Shown: in pieces, positions 20,558 to 28,909 of the stretch | How the letters are laid out: each line of letters starts with the position of its first letter | Numbering within the stretch: the first letter of the stretch is position 1 | NCBI RefSeq assembly: GCF_026810505.1 | Contig: NZ_CP101750.1 | Location: forward strand, 4,897,925 to 4,961,924 | Direction: 5' to 3' | Source: Streptomyces sp. Je 1-369 | Lineage (GTDB): Bacteria > Actinomycetota > Actinomycetes > Streptomycetales > Streptomycetaceae | DNA: 64,000 bases | Notes under the pieces: generated by a model | Seen by the model: only the letters and a program-made list of their open reading frames with translations | Databases searched by the model: none | Told to the model about the DNA's origin: nothing | Made by a program: the position numbers and the translations under genes

Positions 20558-20821
20558 TCAGGCCGTGGCCGTACCGCCAGCCAACTCGCTGAGCGCATCG
20601 CTGAGATCGCTGAGCACGGGATTCTTGAAGATGACGCGCACCGTGCGGGGGATTCCGAGTTCCTCGCTCAGAACGTGCCCGAGGCGGATCGCGATGATCG
20701 AGTTGCCTCCGATGTCGAAGAAGTCGTCGCCGATGCCGACGCTCGTCTTTCCCGTCAGGTTTCGCACGCTGTTGACCACCAGCGCGTCCATGGGGTTGCG
20801 GAACCCACTGTCGACCGTCAC
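20558..20821 (-). CDS. Stand-alone acyl/peptidyl carrier protein
   Basis: An 87-residue free carrier protein. The motif IGGNSIIA contains the Ser that takes phosphopantetheine; the surrounding FFDIGGNS and the later NPVLSDLSDAL helix are normal for the family. The start is GTG. It lies 15 bases downstream of the MbtH gene and is very likely cotranscribed with it. The cluster contains one carrier without its Ser (in the protein at 6743-10885) and a KS-AT protein with no carrier at all (21212-23698), so this protein is a candidate partner for either. Which substrate it holds cannot be told from sequence. Confidence 0.85.
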   Translation of the reverse strand: MTVDSGFRNPMDALVVNSVRNLTGKTSVGIGDDFFDIGGNSIIAIRLGHVLSEELGIPRTVRVIFKNPVLSDLSDALSELAGGTATA

Positions 20822-20836
20822 GTCTCCGACACCTCT

Positions 20837-21055
20837 CTAACGCGGTTCATCTGCCATCGCCCTGATCAGGCCGGCCGGCCTCATGTCCGTCCAGTGCGCG
20901 GAAACGTACTCGAGACACTTCTCCCGCGTGTCCTTTCCGTGCACCACCGCCCAGCCGGCCGGTACGGTGCTGAACGCGGGCCACAGTGAATGCTGGTTCT
21001 CGTCGTTGACAAGAACCAGGTATCCGACTTCTTCATCTGCGAATGGTTTCGCCAC
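20837..21055 (-). CDS. MbtH-like protein
   Basis: A 72-residue MbtH family protein, a chaperone-like partner that binds NRPS adenylation domains and is often needed for their solubility or activity. It shows the family signature: VLVNDENQHSLWP, then GW..VHG and a tail with W..MRPAGL. The start is GTG at 21055, preceded by AGGAGAG at a spacing of about 5. It heads a two-gene operon with the free carrier protein and has a probable promoter at 21108-21137. Two adenylation domains are visible in the cluster (14371-18264 and 23695-28077); either could be its partner. Confidence 0.93.
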   Translation of the reverse strand: MAKPFADEEVGYLVLVNDENQHSLWPAFSTVPAGWAVVHGKDTREKCLEYVSAHWTDMRPAGLIRAMADEPR

Positions 21056-21107
21056 GGACTCTCCTGCGGAATCAGTCTAACGGGCGATGTCGCAACACCC
21101 TGAGCCG

Positions 21108-21137
21108 ATTATTGCGCTTGTCTCGCCAGCGAGACAA
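21108..21137 (-). promoter_or_regulatory. Candidate promoter of the MbtH/carrier operon
   Basis: Read on the - strand: TTGTCT at 21137-21132, an 18-base spacer, then AATAAT at 21113-21108, close to the TTGACA/TATAAT consensus of the main vegetative sigma factor. Transcription would start about 45 bases before the GTG of the MbtH gene. The -35 box and most of the spacer lie inside the palindrome at 21117-21138, so a bound regulator would act directly on this promoter. Assigned by eye only. Confidence 0.45.
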
Positions 21138-21138
21138 G
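21117..21138. promoter_or_regulatory. Perfect inverted repeat, candidate cluster operator
   Basis: Arms CTTGTCTCGC and GCGAGACAAG are separated by two bases (CA). The core CTCGCCAGCGAG recurs 12 bases further on in opposite orientation with one mismatch (21145-21156). The site lies in the divergent gap between the MbtH gene (-) and the KS-AT gene (+). The core CGCCAGCG differs at one base from the CGCCGGCG palindrome that I recall being reported for LmbU; this link is tentative. Confidence 0.6.
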
Positions 21139-21211
21139 ATTGGTCGCGCTGGCGAGCCTGGTCATCCAGGTCGGCATCCTGCTCGACGCATTTCGTGAGA
21201 TGGGTAGTGTA

Positions 21212-23698
21212 ATGTCTGATCGTGTTGCCGTGGTAGGGATGTCGATCCGTGCGGCGAATGTGCGGAATACGGCGGACTTCTGGCGACTCATCAGCACGGG
21301 CCGTTCCGGTCGGCAAGAAATCAGCCCCGAGGATCTGGCGCGGCGCGGAGTTCCCGAGCGCCGCTACAAGAACCCCGCATATGTTCCGGTCGAATTCCCG
21401 ATGGCAGATGCACTTGCATGCGATCTGCGGGCATTCGGATTCACCAGGACAGAGGCGGAACTGACCGATCCGCAGCATCGCGTAATGCTGGAAGCCTGCT
21501 ATCGGGCGGTGGAGAGTTCGGGATGCTTCATCGGTTCGCTGCCGGATCGGGTCGGAGTGTTCCTCGGGTCCCGGACGACCGACTACGGCGCGCGGATCGA
21601 ATACCGGTCGGCGGCAGCCGACCGTGATCTTGATACCGCCGGTCTCGCCATCGGAACCGACCCGGACTACATGTCCAGCCGAATTTCCTATGCCTACGGT
21701 CTCACCGGCCCTTCGATGACCGTCCTGACCGCCTGCTCGTCATCGAGCGTCGCCGTGCACCTGGCGTGTCAGGCGATCCTCGCGGGCGAGTGCGACGCGG
21801 CGCTGGCCGGCGGGGTGGCGGTCAACGTGCGGGACGCGGGCTACCTGTTCGCCGAGAACGGCATCTACTCACCGCGAGGGCGCTGCGAGCCGTACACGAC
21901 CGCGGCCGACGGCACCGTGGACGGCAACGGCGTCGCCGTCCTCTTCCTGCGCCGCCTGGACGCGGCACTGGCCGCGGGCAACCCGATCCTCGGCGTGGTG
22001 GCCGGTACGGCCGTGAACAACGACGGCAGGGAACGGGCGGGCTTCACCGCGCCAGGGGTGGCCGGACAGACCGAGTTGGTCGAAGAGGCCCTGGACGTAG
22101 CCGAGTTGAGTGCTTCCGCCATCGGTCTCCTCGAAGGCCACGGCTCGGGCACGCGCATCGGGGACGCACTGGAGATCGAGGCCGCGACCCAGGCGTTCCG
22201 GTCCTCGGGAGCGGAAGCGGGCAAGTGCCGGCTCCACTCCGTCAAGGCGAACATCGGGAACCTCACCGCGGCCGCGGGCGCGGCCGGCATCATCGGCTCC
22301 CTCCTGGCCCTGAGGCACGGCGAGATCCCGCCCAACGCCCCCCTCGTGGCGGGAGGAACACCGACGGACCTGCGCGGTACGCCGTTCTCGCTGGCGGACA
22401 GACCGACCCCCTGGCCCCGTTCGGACCGTGGACGTTACGCGGCCGTCAGTTCGTTCGGCCTCGGCGGCACGAACGCGCACGTCGTCATCGGCGACGCCGA
22501 GCGGGAGGTGCGGCTCGCCGAACGCAAGGGCCGCTCCTGGCAGTTGCTGCCGCTCTCCGCGGACGACCCGGAACGCCTGGCGGCCACCGTCGACGCGGCG
22601 CGTGGGACCGTGGCCGGAGCCACGGCCGACACCCGGCGGGACATCGGACACACGCTGCGCACCGGACGCCCGCAGCTCACCACGCGCGCGACCGCGCTGA
22701 TCCCCGTCGACGGCAGCGCGGCCGACGTGCGCTGGCCCGCCCGGGAGCGGTTCCACGCCGCCCCCGAAGGGCCCCCGGCCCTCGTCTTCATGCTGCCGGG
22801 GGACGACGTCCCGGCGCCGGACGCGGCGCGCGCGCTCTACGAGGCGGAGCCGGTCTTCCGGGCGACCGTGGACGACGGACTCGCCGTCATGGAAGAGGTG
22901 CTGGCTCCCGAGGCGTTCGCGGCCGTGCGCGACGCGTTCCGGCGCGGCGCGTCCCGGCAGGACGGGCTCGCCGACACCCCGCTGACCACCCGGCCCGTAC
23001 TGCACCTGCTGGCCACCGGGCAGCACGCGTTCCTCGCCGACCTGGGAATCGGCCCGGACCTGCTTGTGGGGCACGGCGTGGGGGAGCTGACCGCCGCCCG
23101 GTTGAGCGGAGTCCTCTCCTCCGAGGACGCGGCCCGGGCCGTGTGCCGACGCGCCCAGACCCTCGCGGACGCGCACGAAGGAGCGGAGGCCGCCGTCCGC
23201 TTCACCCGGCAGATGCGCGAGGTGCGGCTGCACGCCCCCACGACACCGACGCTCTCCGCGGCCACCGGAACGTGGCTGACCGCCGAGGAGGCGTGCGACC
23301 CCGGGTACTGGGGCGCCCAACCGGGCGAGCCGGCCGCGCCCGACGACGCCGTACGCACCCTCGCGGTCGAGCACCCCGGTGCCGTCTGCCTCCAGTTGGG
23401 CGGCGGGACGAGCCTGCTGCGGGCCGCCCGGCTCGCCGGAGCGGCCGAGGACACCACCCTGGCCGTGCTGCCCGAAGGGGAAGCCGCACCGGGCCACTCG
23501 CTGCTCCGGACGGTCGGCGACCTGTGGGAACGGGGCATCCGGATCGACTGGGACGCCTACGCCGAACGCGACCACGCGCGACGGATCGACACCCTGCCCC
23601 GGGAGTTCGACCGGACCCCCTGCCTGCACCCGGTGCTGCAGGACCACGGCCCGGGGACCGACCCCGCGGAACGCACAGGAAAGCAGGTCGGCCGATGA
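21212..23698 (+). CDS. PKS KS-AT protein with altered catalytic residues and no carrier
   Basis: An 828-residue protein. The KS (about 1-430) keeps its Cys in TACSSSS and His in EGHGSGT, but the second conserved His of the KxNIGH motif is Asn (codon aac at 22259, KANIGN). This His supports decarboxylative condensation, so the domain may only accept and pass on acyl groups. The AT-like region reads GHGVGE, so the nucleophilic Ser is Gly (codon ggc at 23075), and, as in the PKS at 6743-10885, the roughly 100 residues holding the HAFH-type motif are missing. There is no ACP. The first 24 residues of the longest frame precede the normal KS N-terminus, so I start at ATG 21212; ATG 21200 is also possible. 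The stop overlaps the next ATG, so the two proteins are made together. Confidence 0.85.
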   Translation: MSDRVAVVGMSIRAANVRNTADFWRLISTGRSGRQEISPEDLARRGVPERRYKNPAYVPVEFPMADALACDLRAFGFTRTEAELTDPQHRVMLEACYRAVESSGCFIGSLPDRVGVFLGSRTTDYGARIEYRSAAADRDLDTAGLAIGTDPDYMSSRISYAYGLTGPSMTVLTACSSSSVAVHLACQAILAGECDAALAGGVAVNVRDAGYLFAENGIYSPRGRCEPYTTAADGTVDGNGVAVLFLRRLDAALAAGNPILGVVAGTAVNNDGRERAGFTAPGVAGQTELVEEALDVAELSASAIGLLEGHGSGTRIGDALEIEAATQAFRSSGAEAGKCRLHSVKANIGNLTAAAGAAGIIGSLLALRHGEIPPNAPLVAGGTPTDLRGTPFSLADRPTPWPRSDRGRYAAVSSFGLGGTNAHVVIGDAEREVRLAERKGRSWQLLPLSADDPERLAATVDAARGTVAGATADTRRDIGHTLRTGRPQLTTRATALIPVDGSAADVRWPARERFHAAPEGPPALVFMLPGDDVPAPDAARALYEAEPVFRATVDDGLAVMEEVLAPEAFAAVRDAFRRGASRQDGLADTPLTTRPVLHLLATGQHAFLADLGIGPDLLVGHGVGELTAARLSGVLSSEDAARAVCRRAQTLADAHEGAEAAVRFTRQMREVRLHAPTTPTLSAATGTWLTAEEACDPGYWGAQPGEPAAPDDAVRTLAVEHPGAVCLQLGGGTSLLRAARLAGAAEDTTLAVLPEGEAAPGHSLLRTVGDLWERGIRIDWDAYAERDHARRIDTLPREFDRTPCLHPVLQDHGPGTDPAERTGKQVGR

Positions 23699-26600
23699 CG
23701 TACGGCACGGACGCGAACCCGGTCTCCCTGTCGCAGCAGCGGCTCTGGTTCGCCGAGCAGCTGGTGCCGGGGACGGCTCTGCACCACCTGTGCGCACAGT
23801 TCGCCGTACGCGGCGAGCTGGACGTACCCGCTCTCGAACGGGCGGTCAACGGCGTGCTCGACCGGCACGAGGTGCTGCGGGCCCGCTTCGGCGTCGTGGA
23901 CGGTGTCCTCGTCCAGGAAGCGCGGGACGAGGCACCCGTCGCCGTACGGACGATCGAAGCCCGCGACGACGCCGCGGTCCTGGCCGGAGCGGAGGAGTTC
24001 GCCCGCGAACCCTTCGACCTCACCCGCACGCCCCTGGTACGCGTGGGCCTGGTGCGGGGCGGCGAGGGCGCCGGAGTGCTGGTGTTCGTGCTCCACCGCA
24101 TCGTGGCGGACACCCGGTCCATGGACCTCTTCCTCAGCGAGGTCGCGGCGCTCTACCGGCAGGACGGTCCCGGCGGGAACGCGGACCCGCACGAGGTGCC
24201 CCTCCGGTACGCCGATTTCGCCGAGCGGCAGCGCGAGGAGGCGGGCACCCTGTCGGCCGTCGAACGCCGTGCGGCGCAGACGAGCGAGCTGGCCGGGTTC
24301 CCGCCGGTCCTCGACCTGCCGGCCGATCGCCCGCGGCCCGCCGTGCAGACGTTCGCGGCCTCGTCCCTCTCCTGGCACGTCCGGCCGTCGCAGGCAAGGG
24401 ACTTCGAGAGGGTGGCGACGGAGTGCGGCACCACCCTGGAGACGATGCTGCTGGCCTCGTTCTCGGCGGTGCTGAGTCTGTGGTCGGGGCAGTCCCGCCT
24501 CCTGCTGGCCACCCCGGCGGCCTCCCGCCCACAGGCCGGCACCGAGCGGCTGATCGGGCCCTTCGACAACACCCTCGTGATCCCCGCGGACATGACCGGC
24601 GACCCGATGTTCGCCGCGTACGTCGAGCGCCTGCGTGACGCGCACCGAAGGGCCGACGCGCGAGGCGTTCCGTTCGAGGAACTCGTCGACGGCCTGGCAC
24701 CTGAGCGAAGCCTGTCCCACCACCCGCTGGTCCAAGCGATGCTGACGTTCCGCAGCGACCCCGGACCCCGCATGGAGATCCCGGGCGCCGAACTGGAACC
24801 GGTCGGCACCGGCTGCCCGCCGTCCCAGTTCGACCTGGCGCTGACCGTCACCCCGGCCGACGGCGGCCTCGACTGCCGGCTGCGGTACGCGACGGACCTC
24901 TTCGACCACGTGACGGCGGAGCGGTTCGGCCGGCACCTGAGGCGGCTGTGGGACGTCGTCGCCGCCGACCCGGACGTCCGCGTCGGGGGCATCGACCTGG
25001 CGGACGCGCGGGAGCGCGCCGAACTGAACGAGCTCGGCACGGGACCCGCCCGCCCGGTCGACGCCCGCGCCCTGCCCGTCAGGCTGTCCGGGACGGCACG
25101 CCGTCGGCCGGACGACGTGGCGGTGAAGGCGGCCGACGGCGAGTACACCTACGCGCAGTTCATCGCACGGGCAACGGCCATCGGCGCGGAGCTTGCGGCA
25201 CGCGGGCTGCGGCCGGGCGAGCTGGCCGGCGTCGCCCTCCCGCGCGGCCGCGACCTGCCGGCGGGCCTGCTCGGCGTCTGGCTGGCGGGAGGTGCCTACG
25301 TACCTCTCGACCCGGCGTACCCGCGCGCCCGCCTCGAACACATGACGGCGGACGCCGGCATCAAGGTGCTGCTGAGCACGAGCGACCTCGCGGACCGCGT
25401 TCCGGTCCCCGCGGGCACCGAGGTGTTCCTGCTGGACGGACCGGCGTCCACGCTCCCCGCCACGGCTCCGGAGCCGGTGACGGACGGCGACAGCGTGGCC
25501 TACGTGATCTACACATCGGGCTCGACCGGCCGCCCCAAGGGGGTGCTGGTCGACCACGCGAGCCTCGGGAACCTCCTGGACGACTTCGCGTCCGAGTCGG
25601 AGTTCGGGGCGAGTGACCGGCTGCTCGCGCTGACCTCCCTCTCCTTCGACATCGCGGGACTGGAGCTCTGGCTGCCCCTGCTGACCGGGGGGACGCTGGT
25701 CATCGGGCCGCCGGGCGCCGGGGGCGACCCGGAACGGCTGCACGAGCTGCTCACCGACGAGGACATCACGGTGGTGCAGGCCACCCCGGCGACCTGGAAG
25801 CTCTACACCGCGTCCACCCGCGCCGCGCCGCCCGCGCTGCGGCAGATCTGGAGCGGTGGCGAGCACCTGCCGCACTCGCTCGCCCAGGCGCTGACCGCGC
25901 TGGGACCCGAGGTCCACAACCTCTACGGGCCGACGGAGACCACCATCTGGTCGACGCGTGCCGTGCTGCGGCGGCACGACTCCGTCACCGGCATCGGGCG
26001 GCCCCTCTCGAACACCAGCCTGTTCGTCATCGACGCCGCCGGCCGCCAGGTCCCCATGGGCCTGCCGGGGGAGCTGTGCATCGGCGGCGCGGGCCTGGCA
26101 CTCGGCTACCTCGGCCGGCCCGAGCTGACCGCGGAGCGGTTCACCGCGGTCCAGGACGTGCCGGTGTACCGCACCGGAGACCTCGTCAGGTGGCGGTCCG
26201 ACGGGAACCTGGAGTACCTCGGGCGCCTCGACGACCAGGTGAAGGTCCGTGGGCACCGCGTGGAGCCCGGGGAGGTCGACGCCGTGGCCGAGGCCTGCCC
26301 GGGCGTCCGCGACGCCTGCACGCTGGCCGTCACGACCTCCGCGGGGGAGGACCAGCTGGTCACGTTCGTGACGCCGCGGAGCGACGCGCGGTCCGGGGAC
26401 TCCATGGACGACTGGCGCACGCTCTGGGAGACCACGTACGCCGAGGGCGAACCCGCCGCGGAGGACGACCTCAACCTGAAGGGCTGGCAGAGCAGCTACT
26501 CCAAGCAGCCGCTTCCCGAGGCGGACATGCGGGACTGGGTGGCACGGACCGTCGAGCGGATCTCCGGGACCGGTGCCCGTACCTTCGCGGAGATCGGCTG

Positions 26601-28077
26601 CGGCACCGGACTGCTGCTGCTGCGGCTGGCCCCCGCGGCCGACCGCTACCTGGGCGTCGACTTCTCCGCGAAAGCCGTCGGACACGTGGAGGACGCGGTC
26701 GTCCGCAGGGGCATCACCGACCGGGTGCGGCTGGTCACGGCGCCCGCCACGGAGATCGCCGGGGTGGCCGCCGGGGAACTCTTCGACTGCGTGGTGATCA
26801 ACTCGGTCGCCCAGTACTTCCCCAGCCTGGACTACCTCTCGGAAGTACTGGCCGAGGCGAGCAGGATCGTCGCCCCCGGGGGCCATGTCTTCATCGGTGA
26901 CCTGCGCAGTCTGCGGCTGGCGGAGGCCTTCCACGCCAGTGTGCTGCGGACGGACGAGCGGATACGGCCCGCGGAGCTGCGCGCCCTCGCCGCCCGGCAC
27001 GCGCTGGAGGAGGACGAACTGCTCGTCGACCCCGGGTACTTCGCGCGGTTGCAGGACGAGCTGCCCGCGGTGACCGGGATCCAGGTGTCGCTCAAGACGT
27101 CCGGGTACGACAACGAGATGACCCGCTTCCGCTACGACGTCCTGCTCAGGATCGGTGGGGAGGCACCGGACCAGGCAGACCCCCGGGAGAGCCACGACTG
27201 GGACGGAACCGGCGGACTCGCGGGCCTGGAGGAACTGCTCGCCACGTCGGACGCGGCCGCCGTCGTCGTCGACGGCATCCCGAACGCCCGCGTCGCCCGC
27301 TTCGCCCGGCTCCTCACGGACGAGGAGACGCGGACGGACGAGGAGACGCGGTCGGACGAGGAGACGCCCCCGCCCCTCTGCTCGCCGGAGGAGATCGACG
27401 GGACGGCGGAGCGGCACGGGTGGCAGACGCATCACGCCTGGTCCCGGTGTCTTCCCGGAGAGGGGCGCATCCGGACGACCTTCACCCGCCGGGGCCGCGC
27501 GGAGGGCCGCTTCATCCACGAACGTCCCGCCGTCGACGGGCCGGTCGGCAACGACCCGAGGCAAGGAGCCCTGCTGCGGGTCCTCAAGCACAGCACGCGG
27601 GCCCACCTGCGCCAGGCCCTGCCCGAGTACATGGTGCCCAGCCGCGTCCTGACGCTGCCCGTGCTGCCACTGACCCCGAACGGCAAGACCGACCGGAACG
27701 CACTGAGGAGCATCGCCCGGCAGCAGACGTCGGGCACGGACCACGTCCCCCCGACGGGGCCGGTCCAGGACCTGCTGCACGAGACGTGGTGCGGAGTCCT
27801 GGGCGTCTCCCGGGTCAGTGTCGTGGAGAACATCTTCGACGCCGGCAGCACCTCTCTTCTGGTGGTGCGGGTACGCCAGGAGCTCCGCGACCGGCACGGC
27901 ATCGACGTCCCGCTGACCGCCTTCTTCACCTACCCGACGATCTCGTCGCTGGCCGAGGTGCTGGAGCCGGAGCAGTCTGGACGTACCGCGGGGGAACGGG
28001 TCCCGAGCCCCCGCACGCGGAACGCGACGGCTGCCCGCCGCCGCAGCCACCGCCGCAACGAGGAGAGGCGCCGCTGA
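23695..28077 (+). CDS. NRPS C*-A(N-methyltransferase)-PCP, predicted to load N-methylglycine
   Basis: A 1460-residue protein coupled to the KS-AT gene by an ATGA overlap. The C domain (1-430) has LHRIVADTRS in place of the HHxxxDG motif: the catalytic second His is Arg135, so it is probably inactive. The A domain starts near 455; the code I read by hand is DILQWGLIWK, nine of ten residues identical to the glycine code DILQLGLIWK. A methyltransferase domain (about 905-1145) with EIGCGTG near 967 interrupts the A domain before its last lysine motif (LTPNGKTDRN), the layout of N-methylating modules. A DEET-rich repeat lies in the linker after it. The PCP reads DAGSTSLL instead of DLGGHSLL but keeps its Ser (1387). 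Expected product is sarcosyl-S-PCP. The very basic C-terminus is odd. Confidence 0.9.
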   Translation: MTYGTDANPVSLSQQRLWFAEQLVPGTALHHLCAQFAVRGELDVPALERAVNGVLDRHEVLRARFGVVDGVLVQEARDEAPVAVRTIEARDDAAVLAGAEEFAREPFDLTRTPLVRVGLVRGGEGAGVLVFVLHRIVADTRSMDLFLSEVAALYRQDGPGGNADPHEVPLRYADFAERQREEAGTLSAVERRAAQTSELAGFPPVLDLPADRPRPAVQTFAASSLSWHVRPSQARDFERVATECGTTLETMLLASFSAVLSLWSGQSRLLLATPAASRPQAGTERLIGPFDNTLVIPADMTGDPMFAAYVERLRDAHRRADARGVPFEELVDGLAPERSLSHHPLVQAMLTFRSDPGPRMEIPGAELEPVGTGCPPSQFDLALTVTPADGGLDCRLRYATDLFDHVTAERFGRHLRRLWDVVAADPDVRVGGIDLADARERAELNELGTGPARPVDARALPVRLSGTARRRPDDVAVKAADGEYTYAQFIARATAIGAELAARGLRPGELAGVALPRGRDLPAGLLGVWLAGGAYVPLDPAYPRARLEHMTADAGIKVLLSTSDLADRVPVPAGTEVFLLDGPASTLPATAPEPVTDGDSVAYVIYTSGSTGRPKGVLVDHASLGNLLDDFASESEFGASDRLLALTSLSFDIAGLELWLPLLTGGTLVIGPPGAGGDPERLHELLTDEDITVVQATPATWKLYTASTRAAPPALRQIWSGGEHLPHSLAQALTALGPEVHNLYGPTETTIWSTRAVLRRHDSVTGIGRPLSNTSLFVIDAAGRQVPMGLPGELCIGGAGLALGYLGRPELTAERFTAVQDVPVYRTGDLVRWRSDGNLEYLGRLDDQVKVRGHRVEPGEVDAVAEACPGVRDACTLAVTTSAGEDQLVTFVTPRSDARSGDSMDDWRTLWETTYAEGEPAAEDDLNLKGWQSSYSKQPLPEADMRDWVARTVERISGTGARTFAEIGCGTGLLLLRLAPAADRYLGVDFSAKAVGHVEDAVVRRGITDRVRLVTAPATEIAGVAAGELFDCVVINSVAQYFPSLDYLSEVLAEASRIVAPGGHVFIGDLRSLRLAEAFHASVLRTDERIRPAELRALAARHALEEDELLVDPGYFARLQDELPAVTGIQVSLKTSGYDNEMTRFRYDVLLRIGGEAPDQADPRESHDWDGTGGLAGLEELLATSDAAAVVVDGIPNARVARFARLLTDEETRTDEETRSDEETPPPLCSPEEIDGTAERHGWQTHHAWSRCLPGEGRIRTTFTRRGRAEGRFIHERPAVDGPVGNDPRQGALLRVLKHSTRAHLRQALPEYMVPSRVLTLPVLPLTPNGKTDRNALRSIARQQTSGTDHVPPTGPVQDLLHETWCGVLGVSRVSVVENIFDAGSTSLLVVRVRQELRDRHGIDVPLTAFFTYPTISSLAEVLEPEQSGRTAGERVPSPRTRNATAARRRSHRRNEERRR

Positions 28078-28090
28078 CCCGGCTTCCGGG
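28078..28090 (+). terminator. Short hairpin after the last cluster gene
   Basis: CCCGG, a CTT loop and CCGGG begin at the first base after the stop codon. The hairpin is short and has no T tract, so it is a weak candidate for the cluster's right-hand terminator. The rest of the gap to dedA (to 28192) shows no gene. Confidence 0.3.
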
Positions 28091-28192
28091 GCCCTGAGGA
28101 AGGTGGAACCCGGGCGGGCCGCCCCGCGTTGATAAATTGGGGGGCTGCACCTGCCGCCGCCCCGCCCCCTCACCCCTCAGGAGCCCGGAACC

Positions 28193-28891
28193 GTGACGAC
28201 GCTTGCGCTCGGACCAAGCTGGCTGGATCCGGATTACCTGCTCAACCAGTTCGGTCTCTGGGGCCTGCTGGTGATCGTCTTCGCCGAGTCGGGCCTGCTC
28301 ATCGGCTTCTTCCTGCCCGGCGACTCGCTGCTGTTCACCACGGGTCTGCTGATCACCACGGACAAGCTGGACACCCCGCTGTGGCTGGCCTGCCTGCTGA
28401 TCTGTATCGCCGCGATCCTCGGCGACCAGGCGGGTTACCTCTTCGGCAAGAAGGTCGGCCCGTCGCTCTTCAACCGCCCGGACTCCAAGCTGTTCAAGCA
28501 GGAGAACGTGGTCAAGGCCCACGAGTTCTTCGAGAAGTACGGGCCGAAGTCCCTGGTCCTGGCCCGCTTCGTGCCGATCGTGCGCACCTTCACGCCGATC
28601 ATCGCCGGTGTCTCCGGCATGCGGTACCGCTCGTTCCTCACGTTCAACATCATCGGCGGCGTCATGTGGGGCGCGGGCGTCACCCTGCTCGGCGCCTGGC
28701 TCGGCAACATCGAGTTCGTGCACAAGAACATCGAGGCGATCCTCCTCCTGATCGTCCTCATCTCGGTGGTGCCGATCGCCATCGAGTTCCTGCGGGCGCG
28801 CAGCAAGTCCAAGAAGGCCGCGGCCGACGAGGGCACGGGCGCCCCGGGCACGCCCCCGGCCCAGCAGCGCGGCCGCCACGCCAAGCGCTGA
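28193..28891 (+). CDS. DedA family membrane protein
   Basis: A 232-residue inner membrane protein of the DedA family, whose members act in undecaprenyl-phosphate and lipid recycling across the membrane. The family motif FxPGxxx is seen as GFFLPGDS near residue 38, and the re-entrant loop motif GDQAGYLFGKKVG and RFVPIVRTFTP (with the conserved Arg) are present. About five hydrophobic segments and a charged, disordered tail (SKSKKAAADEG...) follow. The GTG start is preceded by AGGAG. It is the first core-genome gene next to the biosynthetic cluster and has its own terminator downstream. Function in the cluster is not implied. Confidence 0.9.
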   Translation: MTTLALGPSWLDPDYLLNQFGLWGLLVIVFAESGLLIGFFLPGDSLLFTTGLLITTDKLDTPLWLACLLICIAAILGDQAGYLFGKKVGPSLFNRPDSKLFKQENVVKAHEFFEKYGPKSLVLARFVPIVRTFTPIIAGVSGMRYRSFLTFNIIGGVMWGAGVTLLGAWLGNIEFVHKNIEAILLLIVLISVVPIAIEFLRARSKSKKAAADEGTGAPGTPPAQQRGRHAKR

Positions 28892-28909
28892 CGCCCCCGG
28901 CAAGGCCCG

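Noticed and set aside
21140..21211. Upstream extension of the KS-AT gene to GTG 21140
   Set aside because: It would place the regulatory palindrome's partner copy inside the gene and add residues ahead of the normal KS N-terminus.
23557..28173. Very long open frame (over 1500 codons) on the - strand opposite the last NRPS gene
   Set aside because: It mirrors a real gene with clear domains. High-GC Streptomyces DNA routinely leaves antisense frames open, and its translation has no recognisable domain.
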